NCBI GenBank assembly: GCA_023266115.1
Contig: JAHFRU010000013.1
Span: 19,904 to 83,903, forward strand
Source: Gammaproteobacteria bacterium
GTDB taxonomy: Bacteria > Pseudomonadota > Gammaproteobacteria > VBWC01
Reading direction: 5' to 3'
DNA length: 64,000 nucleotides
Below the pieces are notes generated by a model. The model did no database searches, was not told where the DNA came from, and saw only the letters and a program-made list of their open reading frames with translations. The position numbers were made by a program, and so were the translations under genes. Positions 48,017 to 57,570 of this stretch are shown here, in pieces; position 1 is the first letter of the stretch, and every line of letters starts with the position of its first letter.

Positions 48017-48935
48017 GCTCCGCCACCTTCGAAAAATTGCTGTGTATATGCCGTAACCTCGAATCCAGACTTGGAGATTCAGGCGCCAGACGACGCATCA
48101 TCGAGTCGACATTCATAATCTGCTCACCTCCGGGAATCGTATTACCAAACCGGATCTCGCTGCGAGAATCCGAAATATCAATAATGCGCTCGGCCAGATC
48201 GCTTAACTTCGGAACCAAATGACTGGCGATGTTCATACATTGAAACGACTCCGGCATTTCCGCTCCAAACACAGCCTGAAGCGCATCGACGGCATCTTCA
48301 ATAAACAATAACTGAAATCGCTGTCTTGCACTATTGACCATCACGGGCTCCCCTCTCGCAGCCGCACGCATCATGTGGTATACGCACCCGCTCATGCGCC
48401 CCGAGCCATGAATCCCCGCCAGACGCAAGGCGATACCTCGAAGAAAACTCATCCCACAGACTAACCTAACGCATTCCTCTCCCGCATATTTGCTCCAGCC
48501 GTAGTAACTCTTCGGCTGCACATGCACATTCTCCGTCCATCCTTGTGCATCATAGGGCAAGTCTTCGTACACGCTGATCGACGAACAATAAACAAATTGC
48601 CTGCAACCAATGTCAGCGGCGGCTTCTGCGAGATTAGCCGTGGCCAGAACATTCGATAATACCGCCCTGTGCAAAAATCCCGCTTTTCCGTCCAGAAGCA
48701 CTGCGGCAGTATGAAGCACCGATTCAATCCGCAATTTTGTGAACAGAGCTTTAACCGCTTCACTATCCGTCAGATCACACCGCTCATAACGTATGTTCGC
48801 CGGATCTGGTTTGCCGACATGGCTGTCGTTGTTGTGCCAGACAGCGACAACATCCTTTCCCGATTGGGCAAACCTTTCGACGCACCGGCGGCCCAGAAAA
48901 CCATTCGCACCGGTAATTAACAGCGCCCCGCTCAT
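48006..48935 (-). CDS. NAD-dependent sugar epimerase/dehydratase (extended SDR)
   Basis: ALLITGANGFLGRRCVERF near the N-terminus binds NAD(P); YCSSISVYEDLPYD and YGWSKYAGEE hold the catalytic Ser and Tyr-x-x-x-Lys. From ATG 48935, which overlaps the aminotransferase stop by four bases, it is 309 residues. It could make or reduce a 4-keto sugar for the neighbouring DegT enzyme. The longer frame to 49019 is not used. Confidence 0.88.
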   Translation of the reverse strand: MSGALLITGANGFLGRRCVERFAQSGKDVVAVWHNNDSHVGKPDPANIRYERCDLTDSEAVKALFTKLRIESVLHTAAVLLDGKAGFLHRAVLSNVLATANLAEAAADIGCRQFVYCSSISVYEDLPYDAQGWTENVHVQPKSYYGWSKYAGEECVRLVCGMSFLRGIALRLAGIHGSGRMSGCVYHMMRAAARGEPVMVNSARQRFQLLFIEDAVDALQAVFGAEMPESFQCMNIASHLVPKLSDLAERIIDISDSRSEIRFGNTIPGGEQIMNVDSMMRRLAPESPSLDSRLRHIHSNFSKVAEHGG

Positions 48936-50044
48936 TTTGGATCCGCCAACAGTCCCCCAAGAGCGCTGACAATGTAATCGACCTGTTTGTCTTCCATCTC
49001 CGGGAAGAGCGGCAAACAAAGCGAGCGATTCAACGTGAGCTCGGTATTCGCAAAGGTGCCGTCATCAAGATCCCGGAATATCTTCTCCTGATGAAGCGGC
49101 AAATAAATCGGTTTGGTGGGTATGCCGTAACCCTCTTTGAGACGATCACGCAGGCTATCGTAATCAACGTCTGGCGCGATGAAGACCGTATAGTGATACC
49201 ACGTCGGGAGATTTCCTTCCGGTATGTGCAACAGCTTCAACCCGGATATTGCGTGTAATTTGCTGTTATAGCGATCCGCGATCGCCCTGCGTCTGGCAAG
49301 GGCGCTATCCAGTTCCAATAGCTGGTAATAGCCGAGGCAGGCGCGTATTTCGTCCATAAACCAGTCGTTGCCTTCGCGTACGACTGTGCCCACACCATTT
49401 TCCCTGCCGAACAACCGAAGTTCACGAGCGCTCTTTTCTAAGGCTGCATCGTTTGTCGTCAGAATGCCGCCGGTCCCGGTAGTCATAGGTTTCGTGGGAT
49501 AAAAACTGAAACATCCGACATCGCCAATTGTTCCTGCCTTTATACCGTCGACAGAAGCGCCATGGGCGTGCGCACAATCCTCGATCAGGAAAAGACCATG
49601 ATCGCGCGCAAATTTGACGATGTCGCGCCAGGCAGGCGAAATCATGCCTGTCAGGTGTACCCATATGATGCCTTTCGTCCTGGCCGTGAGCTTGCGCTTC
49701 AGATCATCCAGATCGAACGACAAGGTTTCCGGATCCGTATCGACCAATACCGGAACGCCCCCGGCCCAACGAACTGAACTAACATCCGTCAGAAACGAGG
49801 CGTCCGGAACGAGAACCTCGGCGTTCTGCACGTCATGGTGCATAAGAGAAATCTGCAGTGCGGTGGTGCAACTGTTGGTTGTTACTGCTGTTGATGATCC
49901 GATATAAGACGCGAACCCGGCCTCAAATTTGCTCGTGAACTCGCCGAGCATCAATCGCCCACTCGAAAGGATCGCATCGATATCCTTGCAGATTCCACGA
50001 CGGGCCTCGGCGGAGAAATAGGGCTTTGCAAAAGGGATCGACAT
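48932..50044 (-). CDS. DegT/DnrJ/EryC1/StrS aminotransferase
   Basis: PLP sugar aminotransferase. The PLP aspartate block is FLIEDCAHAHGASVDG and the Schiff-base lysine lies in SFYPTKPMTTGTGGILTTND. The C-terminal GYGIPTKPIYLPLHQEKIF is the family end. Likely transfers an amino group to a keto sugar made by the adjoining SDR enzyme. His replaces the usual second Ala of the EDxAxA motif. Confidence 0.92.
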   Translation of the reverse strand: MSIPFAKPYFSAEARRGICKDIDAILSSGRLMLGEFTSKFEAGFASYIGSSTAVTTNSCTTALQISLMHHDVQNAEVLVPDASFLTDVSSVRWAGGVPVLVDTDPETLSFDLDDLKRKLTARTKGIIWVHLTGMISPAWRDIVKFARDHGLFLIEDCAHAHGASVDGIKAGTIGDVGCFSFYPTKPMTTGTGGILTTNDAALEKSARELRLFGRENGVGTVVREGNDWFMDEIRACLGYYQLLELDSALARRRAIADRYNSKLHAISGLKLLHIPEGNLPTWYHYTVFIAPDVDYDSLRDRLKEGYGIPTKPIYLPLHQEKIFRDLDDGTFANTELTLNRSLCLPLFPEMEDKQVDYIVSALGGLLADPK

Positions 50045-50045
50045 G

Positions 50046-51374
50046 TCAGGCCCCGGGTCGCGACTGTATTGATTGCACCAGTGATGCCCACTTGTCGACT
50101 ATTTCACGATCGGAATCATTATTTTCCACACGCACCAGGCTGGTTTCACGCTTCACTGTTGTGTTTCCCGCACCATCCGGAAGTCGACGAATACCGTCAT
50201 AATGGATCTCGGATGAAGAACCCCATTCGCCCAGCGCTGCCATAACGCGACAAATAAACACGCATCCCTCGACGAGTAATTCTGTAGCCACCTCACCAAC
50301 GTGAGCAACATTTTCGCGTATCGTGCTCCATCGTCTGTAATCGTCTTCGCTTACGCCGGCAAGCACGGCGCAGGGCTTTCCAAACACGACTGAAAACAAG
50401 TCACCATCTTTGGTAGTGATTCTCCCCGTCCTCAGAACCATGTCAACTTCATGTGCCGGTGCATTCCACACATTGACAAGCAATGTACGGCACATTGCAT
50501 AAAGCTGTCGTTCGTGTAGCCGCCACAATTCTGTGAACAAGCAGTCATACTGACGCATGTTCCATAGATAATCGCAGGTCCGAAAGGTGGACGGATCGGA
50601 CCGCTGAAAAATGCGGAGATTCCCGGAAGGCCCCGCAATGTTTTCACGCCCATGCGTATGCAGCAGATCATCATAAAAGTCCATTGTTGCGATCGCGCGC
50701 CCGTACACGCTGCGAAACACCCGTTCTCTCGGCTCCAAAGGCTTCTCTTGCCACCACGCGTCGTGGGTAAGCACCTGGAGGTACTCGTTACCGGGGTCAC
50801 GCAGTGCATCGTGCAACCGCTGAAAACGCCAGTACCCGTTGGAATCCGAGCAATAGCAAATCTTTTGCTTGAAGGTACGTGAATAGCAGTTAATCAACCC
50901 ACCATATTGATCCTGCTCACAAGAAAGAAGCAACGTGCTTGGATTGTGAAAACTGAACGCCACCGGTTTAACGCCAAACCAGTCATACAACCAGCCCGCC
51001 TCTCTCGCGACCAACTCATCGAGGTCATTTTCCGAACGGACTTCATAGTAAGCCGCGTCAAAGTGCAGCCCGATATCGTGCCCGAGCGAAATAATCGTCT
51101 CGACGATACGGGCCTGATCGGCTTCGAGCGGATTGTAGAACTCCGAATGTGGATTCAGAAAGTACGTTGCCCTGATATCGTATTCTCGCTCTATCCCGGC
51201 CAGGCGCAATGAGCGGTTCAACGAAAAGTCGCAATCGTGTCTCCATAGAACGAAACGGCTACCGAACTCGATGTCGCCATACCCGATGAATCGGTAGTTT
51301 TCCTTGGCGAGCTTCAACAGTTCACGGTAATGAGCGACAGTGAAATCTTCAATATAATTCGATGGCAAAGACAT
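50046..51374 (-). CDS. Polysaccharide deacetylase-like protein (uncharacterised)
   Basis: Residues 1-240 resemble the carbohydrate esterase 4 fold: FVLWRHDCDFSLNRSLRLAG (the HDxD metal-binding element, RHDCDF), then ATYFLNPHSEFYN and DIGLHFDAAYYE with a second His. LQVLTHDAWWQE gives a late His. The C-terminal 200 residues match nothing I recognise. It may deacetylate a sugar on the lipid carrier or a soluble intermediate; no signal peptide is seen, so a cytosolic role is likely. Confidence 0.68.
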   Translation of the reverse strand: MSLPSNYIEDFTVAHYRELLKLAKENYRFIGYGDIEFGSRFVLWRHDCDFSLNRSLRLAGIEREYDIRATYFLNPHSEFYNPLEADQARIVETIISLGHDIGLHFDAAYYEVRSENDLDELVAREAGWLYDWFGVKPVAFSFHNPSTLLLSCEQDQYGGLINCYSRTFKQKICYCSDSNGYWRFQRLHDALRDPGNEYLQVLTHDAWWQEKPLEPRERVFRSVYGRAIATMDFYDDLLHTHGRENIAGPSGNLRIFQRSDPSTFRTCDYLWNMRQYDCLFTELWRLHERQLYAMCRTLLVNVWNAPAHEVDMVLRTGRITTKDGDLFSVVFGKPCAVLAGVSEDDYRRWSTIRENVAHVGEVATELLVEGCVFICRVMAALGEWGSSSEIHYDGIRRLPDGAGNTTVKRETSLVRVENNDSDREIVDKWASLVQSIQSRPGA

Positions 51375-51455
51375 GATCGATCAGTAGTAATTCGTGTTAA
51401 ATGCGCGTATCGGAGACATGATGGCGCGCGAATTCACATCTTCGCGATCGCATCT

Positions 51456-52031
51456 TCACTCGACGATGCAACATGGTGTGCCGTACGCTTTTGCATCCGA
51501 AGGTATATCGCTTAATACAAGACTATTCGCACCGATGATGCAACGGTCGCCAATCGTCACTCCCTTCGAAATCACCGTATTCGGGCCGATATAACAGTGA
51601 TCCCCGATGGTTGTTTTTGCGTATTCGTAAGGCGCTTCACCACCGGTTACCGCCCAACGCACCGAATCATGGCTGTATATCTGCACACCTGCGGAAATCG
51701 AGCAGTTCGACCCGATCGCCAGGCCTCCGGAACCATCAAGAATGACAAATGGGCCGATCCACGTCTTCTCGCCTACCGTCACATCTCCAAAGACAAGAAC
51801 GCTGTCATAAACCGACGTACCATTACCAAATCCCAGGGCTTTCGCCTTCCGCCAGCGATCGACAATGTAGTCCGCGAACGGTAACGACCGCTGCCACTGC
51901 GCTCGAACTTCAGCCTGGCGCCTGGCCCACACCTCTTCCAGCAATGTGACAAATCCATCGAGCTGCGGTGAACCGCGCAAGCCCTTGAGCATATCCTCAA
52001 TTTCCTTACTTGTCGGCAACTTTCCGCTCAT
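51456..52031 (-). CDS. Hexapeptide acyltransferase, O-antigen type
   Basis: Residues ~60-191 form a left-handed beta-helix: [42 protein letters not shown] (His catalytic), [22 protein letters not shown], and [23 protein letters not shown] (long items split at the commas). The N-terminal 50 residues ([16 protein letters not shown]) form a helical cap. The ATGA overlap with the broken ORF upstream shows they were one coupled unit. Confidence 0.86.
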   Translation of the reverse strand: MSGKLPTSKEIEDMLKGLRGSPQLDGFVTLLEEVWARRQAEVRAQWQRSLPFADYIVDRWRKAKALGFGNGTSVYDSVLVFGDVTVGEKTWIGPFVILDGSGGLAIGSNCSISAGVQIYSHDSVRWAVTGGEAPYEYAKTTIGDHCYIGPNTVISKGVTIGDRCIIGANSLVLSDIPSDAKAYGTPCCIVE

Positions 52032-52274
52032 CGATATTCCCGTTGGGCGCGATGCATCACTAAATACTCAGCGAGGTTCAGATTCTGTCTCGTTCTTATC
52101 GCGGGCACATCAAAACTGACGTTGACCTCGCTCAGGCGCCTGCCGAGTTCGGTCAGTTGGCGTGCCATCCCCCACTTCGATAAGGTTGGGCTCGACGAAC
52201 GTTAGCGGGACCGATGATACCCCGCGCAAACGTCCCTGAAACGACTCTCTGTTTACAGTCATGCGCTTCATCAT
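52028..52274 (-). pseudogene. Small unknown ORF, apparently frameshifted, coupled to the acyltransferase gene
   Basis: Two overlapping frames look coding. The upstream one starts at ATG 52274 and reads MMKRMTVNRESFQGRLRGV then SSVPLTFVEPN before drifting. The second, open from 52201, reads TLSKWGMARQLTELGRRL, then VNVSFDVPAIRTRQN and [17 protein letters not shown]. It ends in a TGA that overlaps the acyltransferase ATG by four bases, the coupling used all over this operon. So one ~80-residue protein with a shift between 52201 and 52110, or a 46-residue protein from ATG 52168. No family recognised. Confidence 0.45.
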
Positions 52275-52287
52275 ACGAGGATGCCGT

Positions 52288-54162
52288 TCAATGAACTGAG
52301 TCGAGCCAGGCTTCAACGCTCAATAACGACCATATCAGCAGTCTCCGATTCTCGTTCCCGCTAAGGTGCTCGTTAACCAATTCCTGCAGCGTGTCCCGAT
52401 CCAGCCATTGATAGACTCGTGCGTTATCGTGCATCAGCCTGCGTCGCACAAAATCCATACTTTCTCCTTTGAACCAGCTATGGTCCGGAGCGGAGAATCC
52501 CTGTTTCTCCGCGTCGGCGATGTCGTCCGGAATATAACGCCTGACGACATCGCGCAGAATCTGCTTGCCGTCTCGCGTCTTCTGGAAGTACTTATGTTTT
52601 TTTCCACCCGGCTCATTTTCGTTGATACGGACAACCTCCGACAGATTGTTGAGCTTGAGACTTACCGGGCATCGCATGGCGAAGTCCACCAGATCGTTAT
52701 CCATGAAAGGGACACGCGTTTCGAGGCTATGCGCCATACTGAGCTTGTCCTCGATAACAAATAGTCCATGCAAAAACGTTTTTGCCTCGAAGTACAACGA
52801 GTGGTTAATATAATCCTCCGGCCGGTCCAACTCGTTGTCATGCGCAAAAAACACATCCCGAAAGATATCCCGCGTGCAAACATTCTTTACATCATCCCAG
52901 ATCGGCGCAAAAACTTTGGCGACGACCCTGTTGGGTATTAGACGCTGCCAGAACGAGTAGTACTGATCAATGTAATGCTCGAAATCATTACAGACTGTCG
53001 CGCGATAGTAGCGCCACGGATAACCGCCAAACAGCTCATCACCACCAGCGCCTGAGAGAACGACTTTGACGAACTTGCTCGCAAGCTGAGCCGCATAGAA
53101 ATTAGGGTAACTTTGACCGACGCGCGGCTCTTCGATATGTCGCGCCAGTCTTGGTAGACAGCGTTCCATGTCACCGGCCTTGAGAACCATTTCATAATGC
53201 TCGGTTTTGAAACGGGCGGACATCGCTTCAGCCCGGGTCCTTTCGTCGAAGGCCAATTCGATACCGGATGCCGAACTGAGGTCAAAACCGCACGTAAATG
53301 TTTTCACATAAGGGAGTTCGCGCGCGGCCAATGCGGTAACAGTTCCCGAGTCCAATCCTCCCGACAGATAAGAGCCCAGCTCGACATCCGCCACCAGTTG
53401 CCGGCTCACGGCCTGCCGCAGCAGGCGATCAAGTTCCTCCCGGTATTCGCGCGGATCGCCCGGCTGATCTGGCTCTCGAAAGCGAAAATCCCAGTATCGC
53501 GTTACATGAGGCACGCCGTTACCACCCAACGTGACTCGCACTATCGAGGCCGGCGGCAACAGCTTGATTCCCTTAAGCAGCGTGCGATCGGAAAAAATGT
53601 TCTGAAATGTGAAGTACTCGAGCAGCGCCTGCTTATCTAGCTCCCGCGGGACGAAGGGGTGGGCAAGAATCGCCTTCTGTTCGGAGCCGAAAACAAATGT
53701 GTTCTGCCAGCATCCATAATAGACCGGCTTTATACCGTAGCGGTCACGAACGAGAAAGAGGGCTTGCTCACGCCTGTCCCAGATTGCGAATGCGAACATT
53801 CCATTGAAGCGGGAAACACTCGTCGGCCCCCATTCCACCCACGCGTTGAGGACCACTTCAGAATCGGTTTGTGAATGAAATTGGTGACCAAGCGCTTCAA
53901 GTTCCGCTCGCAGCTCCCTAAAATTATATATCTCGCCGTTATATGTCAGCGTCACCTGCCCGTCCCGGGATCTCATCGGTTGATGGCCGGCAGGCGAAAG
54001 ATCTATGATCGCCAACCGGCGATGACCAAGCCCCACCATACCATCATTATAAAAGCCCTCACCGTCGGGACCGCGGTGTGCTATCGCATCCGTCATCCGA
54101 CGTAAAATCACCGATGAGACCGGCTCTCCGTTCAGGTTGAAGATACCGGCTATGCCACACAT
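52288..54162 (-). CDS. Asparagine synthetase-like amidotransferase, copy 1
   Basis: MCGIAGIFNLNGEPV with Cys2, IAHRGPDGEGFYN and LTYNGEIYNFRELRAEL are canonical for AsnB. The PPi loop is LSGGLDSGTVTALA, where the last Ser of SGGxDSS is Gly, and VLSGAGGDELFGGYPWRYY replaces SGDGGDELFGGY. The end (FSAPDHSWFKGESMDFV) is normal. Nearest to the wbpBDE genes, it may amidate the diacetamido uronic acid. It starts one base after the aminotransferase stop. Confidence 0.93.
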   Translation of the reverse strand: MCGIAGIFNLNGEPVSSVILRRMTDAIAHRGPDGEGFYNDGMVGLGHRRLAIIDLSPAGHQPMRSRDGQVTLTYNGEIYNFRELRAELEALGHQFHSQTDSEVVLNAWVEWGPTSVSRFNGMFAFAIWDRREQALFLVRDRYGIKPVYYGCWQNTFVFGSEQKAILAHPFVPRELDKQALLEYFTFQNIFSDRTLLKGIKLLPPASIVRVTLGGNGVPHVTRYWDFRFREPDQPGDPREYREELDRLLRQAVSRQLVADVELGSYLSGGLDSGTVTALAARELPYVKTFTCGFDLSSASGIELAFDERTRAEAMSARFKTEHYEMVLKAGDMERCLPRLARHIEEPRVGQSYPNFYAAQLASKFVKVVLSGAGGDELFGGYPWRYYRATVCNDFEHYIDQYYSFWQRLIPNRVVAKVFAPIWDDVKNVCTRDIFRDVFFAHDNELDRPEDYINHSLYFEAKTFLHGLFVIEDKLSMAHSLETRVPFMDNDLVDFAMRCPVSLKLNNLSEVVRINENEPGGKKHKYFQKTRDGKQILRDVVRRYIPDDIADAEKQGFSAPDHSWFKGESMDFVRRRLMHDNARVYQWLDRDTLQELVNEHLSGNENRRLLIWSLLSVEAWLDSVH

Positions 54163-54163
54163 A

Positions 54164-55312
54164 TCAACGGATGGAACGCAGTGAATCGATGACGTAATCG
54201 AAGTCGTCCTTCGTCATCCGGTTGTGGAGAGGAATAGCCATGGTGTTGAGGCTGCAATCCCGCGCACCCGGGTAATCCTCCGGACGAAAGCCGAATCGAT
54301 CTTGATAGTAGCCGAGCATATGCACGGCATGGGTGCCGGGTCTTGTAGAAACGGAATTTTTCTGAAGCGCTTCCATGATCTCGTTACGTGGTCGTGGCGC
54401 ACGTTCCGGGTCAACCCAGACCACGAAAGCCTGCCACGCGTGCGTTCCGCCCTCAGGAAAAACGGGCATGCGCAGCCACGGAATATCGGCGAGCCTGTCG
54501 CGATAGTACTGAGCCCATCGCTGACGCTCAACAATGAACCTGTCCAGTTTACTCAGTTGTACCAGGCCCACCGCCCCTTGCAGATCCGTCATGCGATAGT
54601 TAAATCCCAGCAGGTTGAACTCCGGCAGCAAATATGGGCGAGGGCCACGGTGACGTTGTTCTTCCGATATGCTCGCCCCGTGATTGCGCAACATGTTCGC
54701 CGTTTCGAACAGTGCGTCGTCGTTCGTTGTCACCATACCGCCTTCGCCCGTCGTAATGGATTTACGAGGGTGAAACGAAAAAGCGGCGGCATCGCCCAAA
54801 CCACCGGCAGGAGAACCGCGATAACTGGCACCGGCAGCGCAGGCGGCGTCTTCAATGATCTTGACATGCGACGGAATAACTTTTCTGAGGCCATCCATGT
54901 CCGCGCATAAGCCGAACAGATGGACGACAATCACGGCCTTGGTGCGCTCGGTTATCTTTTTCGCTACATCCGCCACGCTGATATTGTTCGTGGCTCTGTC
55001 GACATCAACGAGAACAGGCGTCGCTCCGCAGTAAAGCACGACATTTGCCGTCGCAACCCAGGTGAACGCTGGAACAATAACTTCGTCGCCCGATCCGATC
55101 TCCAGGGCTGCCAGAATCAGATGCAGGCCCGTGGTACAACTCGTCGTCGCAAGCGCATGCTTCATCTTATGCCGCTCGGCAAATGCCTTTTCGAATGCCG
55201 CTACCTTCGGGCCCTGGGTCAGCCAGCCACTCGACAGCGGCTCACGAACTGCATGCCACTCTTCGTCGCCAGTGCTCGGAAGCGAGATCGCAATGTCCTT
55301 GCGTTTAGTCAT
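54164..55312 (-). CDS. DegT/DnrJ/EryC1/StrS aminotransferase
   Basis: IIEDAACAAGASYRG and FSFHPRKSITTGEGGMVTTND carry the PLP aspartate and lysine; NYRMTDLQGAVGLVQLSKL is the family middle motif. ATG 55312 is preferred because AAGGG lies nine bases upstream; two earlier ATGs (55321, 55318) overlap the epimerase stop. 382 residues. Converts a keto sugar to an amino sugar; with the upstream SDR it could form a 4-amino sugar module. Confidence 0.92.
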   Translation of the reverse strand: MTKRKDIAISLPSTGDEEWHAVREPLSSGWLTQGPKVAAFEKAFAERHKMKHALATTSCTTGLHLILAALEIGSGDEVIVPAFTWVATANVVLYCGATPVLVDVDRATNNISVADVAKKITERTKAVIVVHLFGLCADMDGLRKVIPSHVKIIEDAACAAGASYRGSPAGGLGDAAAFSFHPRKSITTGEGGMVTTNDDALFETANMLRNHGASISEEQRHRGPRPYLLPEFNLLGFNYRMTDLQGAVGLVQLSKLDRFIVERQRWAQYYRDRLADIPWLRMPVFPEGGTHAWQAFVVWVDPERAPRPRNEIMEALQKNSVSTRPGTHAVHMLGYYQDRFGFRPEDYPGARDCSLNTMAIPLHNRMTKDDFDYVIDSLRSIR

Positions 55313-55317
55313 ATGCA

Positions 55318-56289
55318 TCATCCCTTATGGGCTTCGCGCCACGCGATCAGATTAAGCAGACCGTCTCGAAGCGTATCCTTGTAAACGAACCCGATGTCCA
55401 CCTCGGCCTTTTTTGGACACCCTATGCGATTCTGCACCAGGCGACGCGCGTCGCCGGCTTCATAGGGCTTGTAGGTCACTTTCAGTTTCGATCCTTTTAA
55501 TTCAAGGATCAAATCACACAGTTCGCGGATGCTGGTCTGTACGCCCGTACCGACGTTGTAACACTCATCATCAACACTCGCTTGCAGTGCCAGAACATTA
55601 CAGCGCGCCGTATCCCGGGCCGAGATAAAATCGTATGCTTGGCTCCCGTCCCCGTTAATCACCGGCGCCTCGTTTGCATCGATCTTGTTCAACATAATCG
55701 GTATTACGCCGGTATATACCGCGGTTTGATCCTGGTGCGGTCCATACACGTTCATATACCGTAGGCCCACATAACTTAAACCATACCGATCATGAAAAGC
55801 ACGACACATCGCCTCGCCTGCAATTTTTGTGGCACCGTAGAAATTTCGATTATTGAATGGATGTTTCTCGGTCATGGGAACTTCGGCAGCGTCTCCATAC
55901 ACTGAAGCCGACGACGAATATACAAGGCGCTTTACGCCGCTCCGAACACAGGCTTCCAGCACATTGAACGTTCCTTCGATATTGACGTGAAACGCGGTAC
56001 GAGGGAAATCCTTGCAGTGCAGCAACCACATCGCGGCGAGATGTATGACACCGTCGACACCCTTCATGGCATCCGCAAGCACATCAACATCACGAATATC
56101 GCCGCCATTTCCATACACCGCGCACCTGCGATCGCTTAAATAAGGTGCGATATTACTGAACTTGCCACGGACAAAGTTATCGTAGATCAACACCTGCTCA
56201 ACATCGGTTCCGAGTAGCTCCGCAACAACATGACTGCCAATGAATCCGGCGCCTCCGATGACAAGAATTTTTTTACCACGAATATCCAT
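55318..56289 (-). CDS. NAD-dependent sugar epimerase/dehydratase (extended SDR)
   Basis: VIGGAGFIGSHVVAEL binds NAD; VYSSSASVYGDA and FYGATKIAGEAM hold the catalytic residues; LRYMNVYGPHQDQTAVYTGV is typical of UDP-sugar 4-epimerases and decarboxylases. A very strong ribosome-binding site (AAAGGGGGAGAG) precedes the ATG after a 115-base gap, suggesting independent translation. Substrate not certain. Confidence 0.9.
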   Translation of the reverse strand: MDIRGKKILVIGGAGFIGSHVVAELLGTDVEQVLIYDNFVRGKFSNIAPYLSDRRCAVYGNGGDIRDVDVLADAMKGVDGVIHLAAMWLLHCKDFPRTAFHVNIEGTFNVLEACVRSGVKRLVYSSSASVYGDAAEVPMTEKHPFNNRNFYGATKIAGEAMCRAFHDRYGLSYVGLRYMNVYGPHQDQTAVYTGVIPIMLNKIDANEAPVINGDGSQAYDFISARDTARCNVLALQASVDDECYNVGTGVQTSIRELCDLILELKGSKLKVTYKPYEAGDARRLVQNRIGCPKKAEVDIGFVYKDTLRDGLLNLIAWREAHKG

Positions 56290-56404
56290 TACTCTCCCCC
56301 TTTAAAACAGCGGATGTTCAGTGAACAGCGGTACCTGTCTCCACAGGAAATCGTGCGCCCAGCGCTCTGTTCTACACCGGAACATGAGGCGTAACGGCCA
56401 GGTC

Positions 56405-57565
56405 TCACGCACTTAGCACCGGGCGAAGCGCTTCAAGCAAAGCATTCGTCACACGCGCTTGCTCATGCGGCGCCAGGTCCGGCCCCATCGGTAGACTTAT
56501 CACGTGCTGCGCCAGCCAGTCGGCGACCGGTGTGTCGTCACCACGACAACAATGCCGGTATGCGGGCTGTTTATTAATCGGCACCGGATAATGCACCGCC
56601 GTGGGGATACCAGCTTTCTGTAACGCGGCCTGTACCCGCGCACGTTCCGGCACCATTACGGTGTATTGCGCATAGACGCTCGAACACCCTTTACCGAGAG
56701 AGAAAGTACGAACGCCGGACAGCGGTCGCCCCACTTCGTTCATCGCCAGCGGCCTCGCGTCCGGCAGCGTCTGATGAATCAGATCGGTATACCCATCGCC
56801 GATTTCCACTCGCCGCGTCACCTCCCAATCGAAGCGCGTCAATTTGGCAAGCACGACCGCACACTGAAGTGTATCCATTCTCCCTCCCACGCCGATGCGG
56901 GTGTGAACATAGCGCTCACTTTGCCCATGCACGCGAATCTCGCGTGCGGCCTGAGCAATTGCATCGTCATTGGTAAACAACGCGCCACCGTCGCCATAGC
57001 AACCGAGTGGCTTGCTTGGAAAAAAGCTGGTGCAGCCGATCGTCGACAGGCCACAGCTCCGCTTTCCCCCCAAGGTTGCGCCGAAACTCTGCGCTGCATC
57101 TTCAATGACTGGAATACGCCTGTGCCGTGCAGCGATGGCGTTGATGTTCTGCATGTCAGCCACCTGGCCGTACAAGCCGACCGGCATGATGGCTTTGGTA
57201 CGCGACGTAATCTTGTTCTCGATCTGGGCGGCATCAATATTCGCCGTCAGGGGATTCACATCGACGAATACCGGCACGCCACCCAAAAGCACGATCACCT
57301 CCGCCGTCGCAACGAATGTAAAGGGGGTAGTAATAATCTCGTCGCCCGGCCGGATGCCCAGCGCCATCAACGATATCAACAGCGCCTCGGTACCACTGGC
57401 GACAGTAATGCAGTGAGTGACACCGACGTAAGCCGCCAAAGCGCGCTCCAGCTCACCTACCTCGGGACCCATGATGAATTTGCCATGGGACAGCACTGCA
57501 GCGATACGGCGATCAAGCTCTTGCCCGATCGCGGCCTGCTGCGCTTTAAGATCAATGAACTCCAC
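56405..57565 (-). CDS. wbpE: WbpE-like UDP-2-acetamido-2-deoxy-3-oxo-glucuronate aminotransferase
   Basis: Starting at GTG 57565 the protein opens VEFIDLKAQQA and follows P. aeruginosa WbpE closely: HGKFIMGPEVGELE, IPVIEDAAQSFGATLGGKRS, TSFFPSKPLGCYGDGGALFT (PLP lysine) and VHYPVPINKQPAY. It adds the 3-amino group in UDP-GlcNAc(3NAc)A synthesis. The upstream codons (to 57688) overlap wbpD and are excluded. wbpD ends five bases before the start. Confidence 0.9.
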   Translation of the reverse strand: MEFIDLKAQQAAIGQELDRRIAAVLSHGKFIMGPEVGELERALAAYVGVTHCITVASGTEALLISLMALGIRPGDEIITTPFTFVATAEVIVLLGGVPVFVDVNPLTANIDAAQIENKITSRTKAIMPVGLYGQVADMQNINAIAARHRRIPVIEDAAQSFGATLGGKRSCGLSTIGCTSFFPSKPLGCYGDGGALFTNDDAIAQAAREIRVHGQSERYVHTRIGVGGRMDTLQCAVVLAKLTRFDWEVTRRVEIGDGYTDLIHQTLPDARPLAMNEVGRPLSGVRTFSLGKGCSSVYAQYTVMVPERARVQAALQKAGIPTAVHYPVPINKQPAYRHCCRGDDTPVADWLAQHVISLPMGPDLAPHEQARVTNALLEALRPVLSA

Positions 57566-57570
57566 GGCTG

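Noticed and set aside
56340..56355. Small hairpin (CCTGT-ctcc-ACAGG) in the gap between the wbpE-like and SDR genes
   Set aside because: Too short and without a U-run; no evidence that it terminates transcription.
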